DNA of 64,000 nt from NCBI GenBank assembly GCA_045596365.1, contig JAZOCE010000001.1, positions 124,001-188,000 on the forward strand, in the 5' to 3' direction. Position numbers and translations under genes: made by a program. Within the stretch, counting starts at the first letter, position 1. Each line of letters starts with the position of its first letter. The notes under the pieces were generated by a model that saw only the letters and a list, made by a program, of their open reading frames with translations, did no database searches and was not told the DNA's origin. Source of the stretch: RGIG4079 sp045596365 (lineage in GTDB: Bacteria > Bacteroidota > Bacteroidia > Bacteroidales > Muribaculaceae). Positions 17,921 through 26,294 of this stretch are shown piece after piece.

Positions 17921-19468
17921 ACGAGCTACTGCATCAGCACATCTTTCACCATCAATAGCAGCTGATACAATTCCTCCAGCATATCCCGCACCCTCACCAC
18001 AAGGGAATAGTCCATTAATTGTAACATGAGACATAGTCTCATTATCTCTAGGAATACGCACTGGCGAAGATGTACGAGTCTCATCGCCAATTAAAACTGC
18101 ATCATTAGTTAAAAATCCTTTTGATTTGTGACCAAAATCCCTAAATCCTTGTTGCAATCTTTTAGCTATAAAAGAGGGTAGTAGTTTATCTATACAAGAC
18201 GGATGAATTCCTGGAGCATATGATGTTTTAGGTAATGTTTTGGACTCTCGCCCTTCAACAAAATCAACCATTCTTTGAGCCGGAGCATTTTGAGTCCCAT
18301 TACTATCCTCAAAAAACTTCGCCTCAATATCCTCTTGGAATTTCATCATCTTCAAATTCCCATATTTATCATAATCAGGTAAATCTTCGGGTAGAACCTC
18401 TACTACCATTCCTGAATTAGACCATTTTGTACCTCGATTAGATGGAGACATTCCATTTACAACCAATTGACCTTTATCACTTGCTGCTGGAATGATAAAT
18501 CCACCGGGGCACATACAGAATGAATAAACACCACGTCCATCGACTCGTGTCAACATTGAATACTCAGCAGCAGGCAAATACTTCCCTCGACCTTGCTTGC
18601 TATGATATTGTATGCAATCAATCAAGTGCTGGGGATGCTCGAGTCTTACTCCTACAGCCAAACCTTTTGGTTGAATATCAATTCCCTTTTTATTCAACAA
18701 ATAATAAATATCTCGTGCAGAGTGTCCTGTCGCTAATATCACCGGACCAAAATATCGTTCTCCGGTTATAGTTTCAACACCTATAACGGTGTTGTTTTCA
18801 ATAATTATGTCTGTTACTCTTGATGAAAAAGACACTACACCGCCACAATTCATGATTGTTTCACGCATTGCTTTTATTACTCCAGGCAACTTATCTGTAC
18901 CGATGTGAGGATGAGCATCTATCAGAATATCTTCCGATGCCCCATGCTGGTGAAACACTGCTAATATTTTATCTACAGAGCCTCTTTTTTTGCTCCTTGT
19001 ATATAATTTACCATCGGAAAATGCACCGGCACCACCTTCCCCAAAACAATAATTTGAATCTGGATCAACTATATTTTCTCGTGAAATGCGAGCCATATCT
19101 CTGCGTCGAGAGTCAACATCTTTTCCACGCTCTAAGACTATAGGCCTTAATCCTAATTCAATTAGTCGTAATGCGGCAAACAATCCCGCTGGACCTGCTC
19201 CTACAACCACAACTTGCTTCTCATCTGCAACCGATTTATATTCAACAGGGTTTATCAAAGATAATGACTCTGGCACTTCGTCAACATAGACTCTAACCGT
19301 CAAATTTATCATTACATTTCGTTGACGAGCATCAATCGAGCGTTTAATAATTTTACATGCTTTTATGCGATTAACATCTACACTCAATATACCCGAAACA
19401 TGGGCATTCAATCGTAATGGGACATATGCAATCTCCGGAGATAATCTTAATTGTAACTCATTTACCAT
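17894..19468 (-). CDS. NAD(P)/FAD-dependent oxidoreductase (COG2509 type)
   Basis: A 524-residue flavoprotein. An N-terminal domain of about 85 residues precedes the Rossmann motif VVVGAGPAGLFAALRL. Then come FGEGGAGAFSDGKLYTR, ILATGHSARD and a C-terminal FAD loop with FPCGEGAGYAGGI. This layout matches the COG2509 uncharacterised FAD-dependent dehydrogenases; substrate unknown. It lies three bases after the MATE transporter gene, suggesting cotranscription. Its stop overlaps the DUF695 gene tail-to-tail. Confidence 0.88.
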   Translation of the reverse strand: MVNELQLRLSPEIAYVPLRLNAHVSGILSVDVNRIKACKIIKRSIDARQRNVMINLTVRVYVDEVPESLSLINPVEYKSVADEKQVVVVGAGPAGLFAALRLIELGLRPIVLERGKDVDSRRRDMARISRENIVDPDSNYCFGEGGAGAFSDGKLYTRSKKRGSVDKILAVFHQHGASEDILIDAHPHIGTDKLPGVIKAMRETIMNCGGVVSFSSRVTDIIIENNTVIGVETITGERYFGPVILATGHSARDIYYLLNKKGIDIQPKGLAVGVRLEHPQHLIDCIQYHSKQGRGKYLPAAEYSMLTRVDGRGVYSFCMCPGGFIIPAASDKGQLVVNGMSPSNRGTKWSNSGMVVEVLPEDLPDYDKYGNLKMMKFQEDIEAKFFEDSNGTQNAPAQRMVDFVEGRESKTLPKTSYAPGIHPSCIDKLLPSFIAKRLQQGFRDFGHKSKGFLTNDAVLIGDETRTSSPVRIPRDNETMSHVTINGLFPCGEGAGYAGGIVSAAIDGERCADAVARLIFGLDFS

Positions 19469-19470
19469 AA

Positions 19471-20856
19471 TTATGGATTTATAAGCGATGAAAAATGTTT
19501 ATTCTCTTTCTTTAGCAACACCCACAATGTTACCGTAGCAACTAAAAAAGCAAGCAAATCTGAAACAGACAGACTTAACCAAACACCATCAACACCAAAT
19601 AAATGAGGCAATATCAATAGCGTAGGAATTAAAAACAATAATTGCCTTGTAAGAGATAAAAATATAGAAATATTAGGTTTACCTATTGATTGAAAGAAAT
19701 TTTGTATAATCACTTGACCGCCAACTGCAGAATAGAATATAAAACTAATTCTAAATCCTGAAACTGAAATATCAATCAATGTTTTATCTGTTGTGAACAA
19801 CGATGATATCTCATATGGAAATAGCTCTGCCATTATAAAACCTATTGTTGTAATAAAAATACCTATAACAAGACCTATTTTTAATGTGCGTTTGACTCTA
19901 ATCCATTGGTTTGCCCCATAGTTAAATCCTAATATCGGTTGCATACCCTGTGTTATGCCAAAAACAATCATAACAAACAACATCCCAGTACGATTAACAA
20001 TACCAAACGCACCAACTGCAAGATCTCCTATATTTTTTCCAGTTTCAAGCAATGCATTATTTATAAATATAACAACTATACAAGCACACACATTCATTAG
20101 AAACGGAGATAGCCCTATTGAATAAATTCTTTTTACAATGGGCAATGATAATTTAAGATCTTTGCGAGAGCCAAAATGCACAAAACTATCATTAGAATAA
20201 AAATGTTTTAAAATCCATATCGACCCAACTGTTTGTCCGCAAATTGTAGCCAATGCAGCTCCGGCAATACCCCATTTTAGTACAAATATATATATCGGAG
20301 CTAGTATTATATTTACCAATACCGTTACTAACGCTGTAGCCATCGCTTTCTTGGGATAGCCTGTTGCTCGCAACATATTATTTAATGCGATAAAAACATA
20401 TGATATGGGAGTACCATATAGAATGATTATCATAAATTCTCGCGCATAGGGGATAGTTTCGTCAGTTGCGCCAAAGAAATACAATATTTCATCTAAAAAC
20501 AATATTGACAATCCACCGAATACAATAGAATGAATAATACTCAATGTCAGAACATTATTCAAAACTTTTTTTGCTCTTGGCAAATCCTTTTGTCCCAAAA
20601 ATATCGAACATATTGTTGAGCCTCCTGCTGATATAAATACACAGAAAGCAATAACAAGATTCATTAGCGGGAAGGTAATCGCAAGCCCGGCTATAGCCAT
20701 CGCCCCTACACCATGTCCAATAAATATACTATCGACTATGTTATACAACGATGTCGCAACACTTGCTATAATAGCAGGTATTGAATATTGCATCAACAAC
20801 TTCCCGATAGGAGCTGAGCCTAATGACATTGGACTATTTACTGCATTTGTTGACAT
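19471..20856 (-). CDS. MATE family efflux transporter
   Basis: A 461-residue inner-membrane protein with about twelve hydrophobic segments in two halves, as in MATE/NorM cation-coupled drug exporters. Typical pieces are MQYSIPAIIASVATSLYNIV near the N-terminus, then GAMAIAGLAITFP and MQPILGFNYGA. The substrate cannot be told. It is upstream of, and nearly touching, the flavoprotein gene. Its promoter faces that of the HAD phosphatase gene. Confidence 0.93.
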   Translation of the reverse strand: MSTNAVNSPMSLGSAPIGKLLMQYSIPAIIASVATSLYNIVDSIFIGHGVGAMAIAGLAITFPLMNLVIAFCVFISAGGSTICSIFLGQKDLPRAKKVLNNVLTLSIIHSIVFGGLSILFLDEILYFFGATDETIPYAREFMIIILYGTPISYVFIALNNMLRATGYPKKAMATALVTVLVNIILAPIYIFVLKWGIAGAALATICGQTVGSIWILKHFYSNDSFVHFGSRKDLKLSLPIVKRIYSIGLSPFLMNVCACIVVIFINNALLETGKNIGDLAVGAFGIVNRTGMLFVMIVFGITQGMQPILGFNYGANQWIRVKRTLKIGLVIGIFITTIGFIMAELFPYEISSLFTTDKTLIDISVSGFRISFIFYSAVGGQVIIQNFFQSIGKPNISIFLSLTRQLLFLIPTLLILPHLFGVDGVWLSLSVSDLLAFLVATVTLWVLLKKENKHFSSLINP

Positions 20857-20874
20857 AATATTCTTTTGATTTTA

Positions 20875-20882
20875 CAAAATTA
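20875..20882 (-). promoter_or_regulatory. Putative -7 box of the MATE-flavoprotein pair
   Basis: TAATTTTG on the minus strand, 18 bases before the MATE start. Confidence 0.6.
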
Positions 20883-20917
20883 ACTCAAAACATCGCAATA
20901 GTAGCCGTTTTCAGTAT

Positions 20918-20925
20918 TAATTTTG
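20918..20925 (+). promoter_or_regulatory. Putative -7 box of the HAD phosphatase gene
   Basis: TAATTTTG lies 21 bases before the ATG at 20947. It overlaps an in-frame TTG at 20923, which therefore cannot be the start. Confidence 0.6.
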
Positions 20926-20946
20926 CGTAAAATAAACAATATAACA

Positions 20947-21585
20947 ATGGAAAAAGTTGGCGTATTATTTGATTTAGATGGCGTACTCATTGACAGTGAG
21001 GGACTTTACACTAAATTTTGGGAAGATATTGAAAAAATATATCCCACTGGAATTGATAATTTTGCCTATATTATTAAAGGTAATGCTCTATTTAAAATAC
21101 TCAACACGTATTTTGACAAATCCATTCATCAAGACATCATAAACCGAGTACATGATTTTGAGAATAATATCGTATATCCAATATATAATGGAGTAATCAA
21201 TTTCCTAACACAATTAAAAGAATATAACATCCCCACAGCCATTGTTACAAGTAGCGATAATGTAAAAATGGAAAGTTTATATCATCAGCACCCAGGATTT
21301 AAAGATTTTTTTGATGCAATCATTACCGGATCAGATGTAACGAAATCTAAACCGGATCCTCAGGGCTATCTCTTTGCGGCAAAAGCCATAAATCGCAATC
21401 CCGTTAATTGTTATGTTTTTGAGGACTCTATTCAAGGACTTGAAGCAGGCATGGCATCTGGAGCGACAGTTATAGGCTTAACTACAAGTAACCCATCCGA
21501 AAAAATAAAAGAAAAAGCCCATGAGTTGATTGACAACTTCATAGGCTTTAATGTCGAAACAATGTTATCTATAAAACGTTGTTAA
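20947..21585 (+). CDS. HAD-superfamily hydrolase, beta-phosphoglucomutase-like
   Basis: A 212-residue HAD phosphatase with an alpha-helical cap. The nucleophile motif FDLDGVLIDSEG sits at the N-terminus, motif II is VTSSD, motif III is KSKPDPQGYLFAAK and motif IV is VFEDSIQGLEAG. This set is typical of the PGM-beta/phosphatase subgroup acting on small sugar phosphates; the substrate is unknown. The start at 20947 is set by the promoter. Its stop overlaps the nadC stop on the other strand by four bases. Confidence 0.88.
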   Translation: MEKVGVLFDLDGVLIDSEGLYTKFWEDIEKIYPTGIDNFAYIIKGNALFKILNTYFDKSIHQDIINRVHDFENNIVYPIYNGVINFLTQLKEYNIPTAIVTSSDNVKMESLYHQHPGFKDFFDAIITGSDVTKSKPDPQGYLFAAKAINRNPVNCYVFEDSIQGLEAGMASGATVIGLTTSNPSEKIKEKAHELIDNFIGFNVETMLSIKRC

Positions 21586-22427
21586 CACGCTTTGAAACTC
21601 ATATCAAGACCTTTGACAGAGTGGGTGAGTGCTCCCACCGAAATATAATCCACACCACACTCGCCATAAGCGCGCAATGTGTCAATCGTGATACCACCTG
21701 ATGATTCTATCTCTACACGACCATTAATCAAAGCAACAGCTTCGCGAGTGCGTTCAGGAGTGAAATTATCAAGCATAATGCGATCTACTCCTGCTTCCAA
21801 TGCTTGATTTATCTCATCGGTATTACGCACTTCAATCTCTATTTTGAGATCACGACCTGTCTCCTTGCAATATCTTTTTGCTGAAGCAATAGCTTCTTTA
21901 ATTCCTCCTGCAAAATCCACATGATTGTCTTTAATCAAAATCATGTCAAACAATCCTATGCGGTGATTACAACCACCACCTATTTTCACTGCCTCTTTTT
22001 CAAGCATGCGCAATCCCGGAGTAGTCTTGCGAGTATCGAGCACCTTTGTTTTCAACCCTTCAAGACGTTCTTGATATTTGGCTGTAACAGTAGCAATTCC
22101 GCTCATGCGTTGCATAATATTAAGCATCACACGTTCTGTTTGCAATAATGAACGCACTCGGCCTTCTACTTCAAAAGCAATATCCCCAGGTTTCACATGA
22201 GCTCCATCGTTGATAAACACAGTCATTTTCAACTCCGGATCAAACTTATCAAATACCTTTTTTGCTATCTCAATACCAGCAATAATACCTTCTTCCTTAA
22301 CAATCAAGCGTTGTTTCCCCATCTCATCGGCAGGAATAGTGCTTAACGTTGTATGGTCTCCATCGCCCACATCCTCAGCAAACGCCAAAGTGAGCAAATC
22401 ATCAATTAGTTCATCTCTTGTTTTCAT
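21582..22427 (-). CDS. nadC: Nicotinate-nucleotide pyrophosphorylase (carboxylating)
   Basis: NadC turns quinolinate and PRPP into nicotinate mononucleotide in de novo NAD synthesis. The protein has 281 residues. The phosphoribosyltransferase core shows TRKTTPGLRMLEKEAVKIGG followed by GCNHR, and later EIEVRNTDE and MLDNFTPE. I use the ATG ending at 22427; another in-frame ATG at 22436 would lie only about ten bases from the -7 box. nadA and nadB are not in this window. The Type III restriction cassette begins just upstream. Confidence 0.96.
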   Translation of the reverse strand: MKTRDELIDDLLTLAFAEDVGDGDHTTLSTIPADEMGKQRLIVKEEGIIAGIEIAKKVFDKFDPELKMTVFINDGAHVKPGDIAFEVEGRVRSLLQTERVMLNIMQRMSGIATVTAKYQERLEGLKTKVLDTRKTTPGLRMLEKEAVKIGGGCNHRIGLFDMILIKDNHVDFAGGIKEAIASAKRYCKETGRDLKIEIEVRNTDEINQALEAGVDRIMLDNFTPERTREAVALINGRVEIESSGGITIDTLRAYGECGVDYISVGALTHSVKGLDMSFKAC

Positions 22428-22446
22428 AACATTCAATTATTTCCCA

Positions 22447-22454
22447 CAAAGTTA
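22447..22454 (-). promoter_or_regulatory. Putative -7 box of nadC
   Basis: TAACTTTG on the minus strand, 19 bases before the chosen nadC start; it separates nadC from the restriction cassette. Confidence 0.65.
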
Positions 22455-22603
22455 CAAACAAACGAGCGAAATAATATCAAGCTTACTTGAATATTTCACA
22501 GCGAGTGCAGTATATTTTTGAGGTTTACCTAAATATTTCCATTGGCATTTGCCGTCATCGCAACGCCCACAAGCAGATTCCAAGTATTCGTTTAACTAGT
22601 CCA

Positions 22604-25600
22604 TTATTCAATGCCATTGATAATGTTATACAAATTCTCAAACTTATCAACAACTCCATATTTTACAGTAGAGGTCGAAAGTTTGTTAAACAATTTCTTA
22701 GCACATTCGGTTTTAACCTTCTCTACACCACGAAGTTCCATTCCGTCAAGCGAGCCTTTGGTTTCGGCAACGAAGAATATATGTCGAACAACGCCCTCAT
22801 TAAAGACAATCGCCCAGTCGGGAGCATAGTCATCCACAGGAGTAGGAATTTTCAACTTGCGAGGCAACTTCGCATAGATATAAACTTCAGTCGCACTTTC
22901 AAGAGCTTTAGCAAAATCACGCTCGCAGTCGCTATCGTATGCTACATACGGAGTAATGTGTTTTTGTGCTTCAACAACCTTATTGATATTCAATTTGCGT
23001 TCCGGCACAAAAATATTACTATCGTATTTAGATTTAGTACGATTATAGGTAATATGATCTACAATCATAGTAGCCTTTTGCTCACGAATGATTTTGACCA
23101 AATTGCGAATAAATTCTTCGGGGTTATTCTTGAATAGCAACGCTTTCATTCCCATACCTTGAAGAATTTTCACAACTGACCGACGTGTGAGTCTTGCACC
23201 ACGAGCCACATCACCCACGAGATCATATGCCACAGTCGAAGTGCATACATCGGTAAGTTCACGAGTTGTTGATTTTGCACTACCAAATGTAACTGCATCT
23301 TGTTGGTCGCCAACAACCTTTACATATTGCAATTTTGTAACCGTCAAATCAGTTAAAGTCTTGTTGATTACATTTTCAATAAGTTCTTCGCTATCATAAT
23401 GTACTGTATACACATACTTATGATTGATTTCGTTCCAAATCTTTTGGAAACGGTCATCATTAAAGTTATCGTTAAGTTCGTTGCCGTCGGTAGTATTCGG
23501 AGCTTCTTCCACCATATCATCAAGCACTTTCGGGTCGAAGATAGATTGGATAAGAGTGTTTACGCTCTCTGCGATAGGAGCTAATTTAGCACCCATAGGC
23601 GCAAGTGATTTAGCTGCATTATCGCTATGATACTTATCGGTAAGGAAACCTTTATCGTCGATGTAATCGTTATCTTCAAGATACACAATAATACGACTTG
23701 CTTCTGTCGGAGTGATTTCGTGCAATGCACCATCGATGTCTTTGACTTTCTTACCTGTGAAGAATTCAGGCGTAGCCATAACGGCACGTTCACGCAATGC
23801 TTCACGAGTTTCACGCTGCAATGCTGTAGTAAAATCGGCATAACTTTCGTTAGCTATAACGGTAAGCACATTGATGTTGTGAACATCATCGCCGAGTGTT
23901 TCCTTATCTTGGCGAATACCCTCATTATTGACGCATATACGAAGACCACGACCTACCTCTTGGCGTTTTGCAGTGGTAGAATTAGAGTGGCGAAGCGTAC
24001 AGATTTGGAACACATTTGGATTATCCCAACCCTCACGCAAAGCAGAGTGAGAGAATATGAAGCGAGTAGGTTCATCAAAACTCAATAGTCGTTCCTTATT
24101 TTTCAGGATAAGGTCGTATGCCGAAATATCTTCCGACAGTCCCGACTTTTTATTTACTTTCTCGCCATTGCTTATGCGACCTTTCTTATCAATCGAAAAA
24201 TATCCTTTGTGCGTTTCGGATGGAGCAAAACGACGAAGATACATATCGTAAGGAGTATCGAAAATTGTAATATAGTCGTTAATGATACGGCTATATTCTT
24301 CCTCAAATATTTGTTGGAACTTACCTTTTATTTCGTTGCCATCTTCGTCGTAGCGACGATAATTTGCCACTTCGTCAATAAAGAATAGCGACAAGCATTT
24401 TATGCCTCGATTGAAAAGCTCCTTTTCTTTCTCAAAGTGAGCAATGATAGTTTCACGAATTTGCACTCGTTGCATTGCTTCCTCGTTGCTATCGCCAATC
24501 ACTTGACCACAATAAACGGTTATTCCGTTTAGGAAAGTAACATATCCTTTGCCATGAGGATTTATTTCTGAGATAGTAAAGCCTTCATATTCAGCAAGGC
24601 CTGCTTCGACATGCAAGTCATCGCCGACACTGAATTTCTTCACTTCACGACGAATAGCCCCCGAAGCATTTTTACATTCAAGCTCAATGCGAGCCATTGG
24701 TGGATGCTTAGGAGATAGTATGATACTATCCACATAGAGATAGCTACTTGTACCACGCAAGTTCTTCACTTCAAAACCACGCACTTGAATACGCTTAACA
24801 AGTTTTTCCTTGAAAGCGTCGTATGCGTCAAGTGCATAGATTGTATCATGCTTTGTTTTGTGTGTCGCCGAGTAGTTTAGAACAAACAACGGATTGAAAC
24901 GCTTTATACCGGCTTGGGTAGCGTCACCCTCCATTTTCTGTGGCTCGTCCATTATGATAATTGGGCGATTGGCAGCAATCACATCAATAGGTCTGCGACT
25001 TTGGAACTCATCACGCACCGAATCGATAATTTTACTGACTTTGGTATTTTTACCTTCTTTCAGGTCTCCGGCAAAGGCTTGAGTGTTTATTATCATCACC
25101 GATAAATCACTGTTTTTAGAATAGATGTCAAGTGCGTTAAGATTTGAGCTGTTATAGATAAACCAACGAGCCTTTTTATTATAATGCTCCATGAAGTGGT
25201 CTTCGAGCATTGAGAAACTCTTTGCTACACCCTCACGAATAGCAATGCTTGGCACTACGATGATGAACTTACTCCAACCATATTGTTTGTTAAGGTCAAA
25301 CATAGTCTTGATATAGACATAGGTCTTACCTGTACCTGTTTCCATTTCTATATCAAGATTTACCTTACCAAGACCTTTAGTAAGTGAACTGCTTGGAGTA
25401 ATAAGGTTACGGCTCTGAATTTTGCGAATATTTTCAAGAATTTGAGCCGAAGTAAGTTCTACATCTGCATTGCGATAGGCGTCATCATCGCCCTCAAATT
25501 TCATTTGACCTACTCGTTTTCCGAGATCAAGACGATACTTTGACGGAGCGTGCGACGGCTGACCAGAGAACACCTCGACAGTGTTTTCAACGGCGTCAAT

Positions 25601-25633
25601 TTGGTACTGCTGAATCTTAAACTTAAATTTCAT
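22604..25633 (-). CDS. res: Type III restriction enzyme, Res subunit
   Basis: Res is the helicase-nuclease of a Type III system; with Mod it translocates on unmethylated DNA and cleaves it. The protein has about 1009 residues. The Q-like opening IQQYQIDAVENTV leads to the Walker A ETGTGKTYVYIKT (about 97-108). The Walker B is DEPQKM near 228, then YSATHK, SALREGWDNPNVFQICTL and motif VI RQEVGRGLRI near 556. A C-terminal PD-(D/E)xK nuclease has APDWAIVF and VAETKG near 954. I prefer the ATG at 25633 over an upstream GTG. The helicase and nuclease motifs look intact. Confidence 0.95.
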   Translation of the reverse strand: MKFKFKIQQYQIDAVENTVEVFSGQPSHAPSKYRLDLGKRVGQMKFEGDDDAYRNADVELTSAQILENIRKIQSRNLITPSSSLTKGLGKVNLDIEMETGTGKTYVYIKTMFDLNKQYGWSKFIIVVPSIAIREGVAKSFSMLEDHFMEHYNKKARWFIYNSSNLNALDIYSKNSDLSVMIINTQAFAGDLKEGKNTKVSKIIDSVRDEFQSRRPIDVIAANRPIIIMDEPQKMEGDATQAGIKRFNPLFVLNYSATHKTKHDTIYALDAYDAFKEKLVKRIQVRGFEVKNLRGTSSYLYVDSIILSPKHPPMARIELECKNASGAIRREVKKFSVGDDLHVEAGLAEYEGFTISEINPHGKGYVTFLNGITVYCGQVIGDSNEEAMQRVQIRETIIAHFEKEKELFNRGIKCLSLFFIDEVANYRRYDEDGNEIKGKFQQIFEEEYSRIINDYITIFDTPYDMYLRRFAPSETHKGYFSIDKKGRISNGEKVNKKSGLSEDISAYDLILKNKERLLSFDEPTRFIFSHSALREGWDNPNVFQICTLRHSNSTTAKRQEVGRGLRICVNNEGIRQDKETLGDDVHNINVLTVIANESYADFTTALQRETREALRERAVMATPEFFTGKKVKDIDGALHEITPTEASRIIVYLEDNDYIDDKGFLTDKYHSDNAAKSLAPMGAKLAPIAESVNTLIQSIFDPKVLDDMVEEAPNTTDGNELNDNFNDDRFQKIWNEINHKYVYTVHYDSEELIENVINKTLTDLTVTKLQYVKVVGDQQDAVTFGSAKSTTRELTDVCTSTVAYDLVGDVARGARLTRRSVVKILQGMGMKALLFKNNPEEFIRNLVKIIREQKATMIVDHITYNRTKSKYDSNIFVPERKLNINKVVEAQKHITPYVAYDSDCERDFAKALESATEVYIYAKLPRKLKIPTPVDDYAPDWAIVFNEGVVRHIFFVAETKGSLDGMELRGVEKVKTECAKKLFNKLSTSTVKYGVVDKFENLYNIINGIE

Positions 25634-25668
25634 ATCTTTCAATTCATTCAGCACCACTATTTAAAGGG

Positions 25669-25935
25669 TTAGATATAATGTCCGTAGGTTGATAGCACCA
25701 AAACTTCCACTACATCATCATAGATGCGATATACCAATCGATGTTCTTTGTTGATACGCCTTGACCATGTTTCCTCGGCGTAATGTTTCAATTGTTCTAC
25801 TTTACCGGTTCCTGTGCGAGGGTGAATTTGCAACTCGTCCAACAATTTTTTCAACTTCTTAATTGCTTGGGGTGCATTCTTCTGCAATAGTCGCAAATCA
25901 TTTTATGCGTCTTCGGTAAAAACTAATCGGTACAT
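25669..25935 (-). pseudogene. yoeB: YoeB-type toxin gene interrupted by an early stop
   Basis: Reading from an ATG at 25935, which overlaps the antitoxin stop by 13 bases, gives MYRLVFTEDA, then TAA at 25903-25905 (codon 11), then continues in frame as NDLRLLQKNAPQ and onward to 25669. The rest is a normal Txe/YoeB mRNA interferase with WSRRINKEHRLVY and the C-terminal GHY, which carry the catalytic Arg, His and Tyr. Only the first strand is cut off. A TTG at 25896 could restart a 75-residue product lacking that strand. The toxin is probably inactive, or the stop is a sequencing error. Confidence 0.85.
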
Positions 25936-26192
25936 AACATTCGATCAATAAAGTCGTTGGTACTTTCTCCTTCTTTTTGATAGATAACTTTACCCTCTTT
26001 TACTTGATTAATCGAGTGATCTAATTTCTCATAAAATTCTTGTTCACTCATCACCATATCATTCTCTTTTACAGGGGTAAGTCGGAAACTGCCACAACTT
26101 CTCGATTTCAATATTACATCTATTCCTTTTGCTACCATATCCAAATAACGACCGGTATTTGCTCGGAATTCTCTACTACTTATTATTATCAT
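25923..26192 (-). CDS. yefM: YefM/Phd-type antitoxin
   Basis: An 89-residue antitoxin that would bind the adjacent YoeB-type toxin and repress its own promoter. The N-terminal DNA-binding part has SSREFRANTGRYLDMVAKG, then VILKSRSCGSFRLTPV; the C-terminal part is acidic and helical. The ATG ending at 26192 is chosen: an upstream in-frame start overlaps the promoter. It is the first gene of the toxin-antitoxin pair and lies about 100 bases after mod. Its toxin partner is interrupted, but this gene looks intact. Confidence 0.9.
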   Translation of the reverse strand: MIIISSREFRANTGRYLDMVAKGIDVILKSRSCGSFRLTPVKENDMVMSEQEFYEKLDHSINQVKEGKVIYQKEGESTNDFIDRMLCTD

Positions 26193-26216
26193 AACATTTA
26201 ATCTTTTATAATAACG

Positions 26217-26224
26217 CAAAAATA
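26217..26224 (-). promoter_or_regulatory. Putative -7 box of the toxin-antitoxin pair
   Basis: TATTTTTG on the minus strand, 25 bases before the antitoxin start. It would let yefM-yoeB, and possibly res, be expressed independently of mod. Confidence 0.55.
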
Positions 26225-26294
26225 GTCATTTTTCAGCATTTGGTAACCAAAGTGGTACACATTTATTATTTTTTTACTTTATCTCCAATTTATT

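Noticed and set aside
22487..23137. 216-codon plus-strand frame opposite the end of res
   Set aside because: Antisense shadow of a well supported Res nuclease domain.
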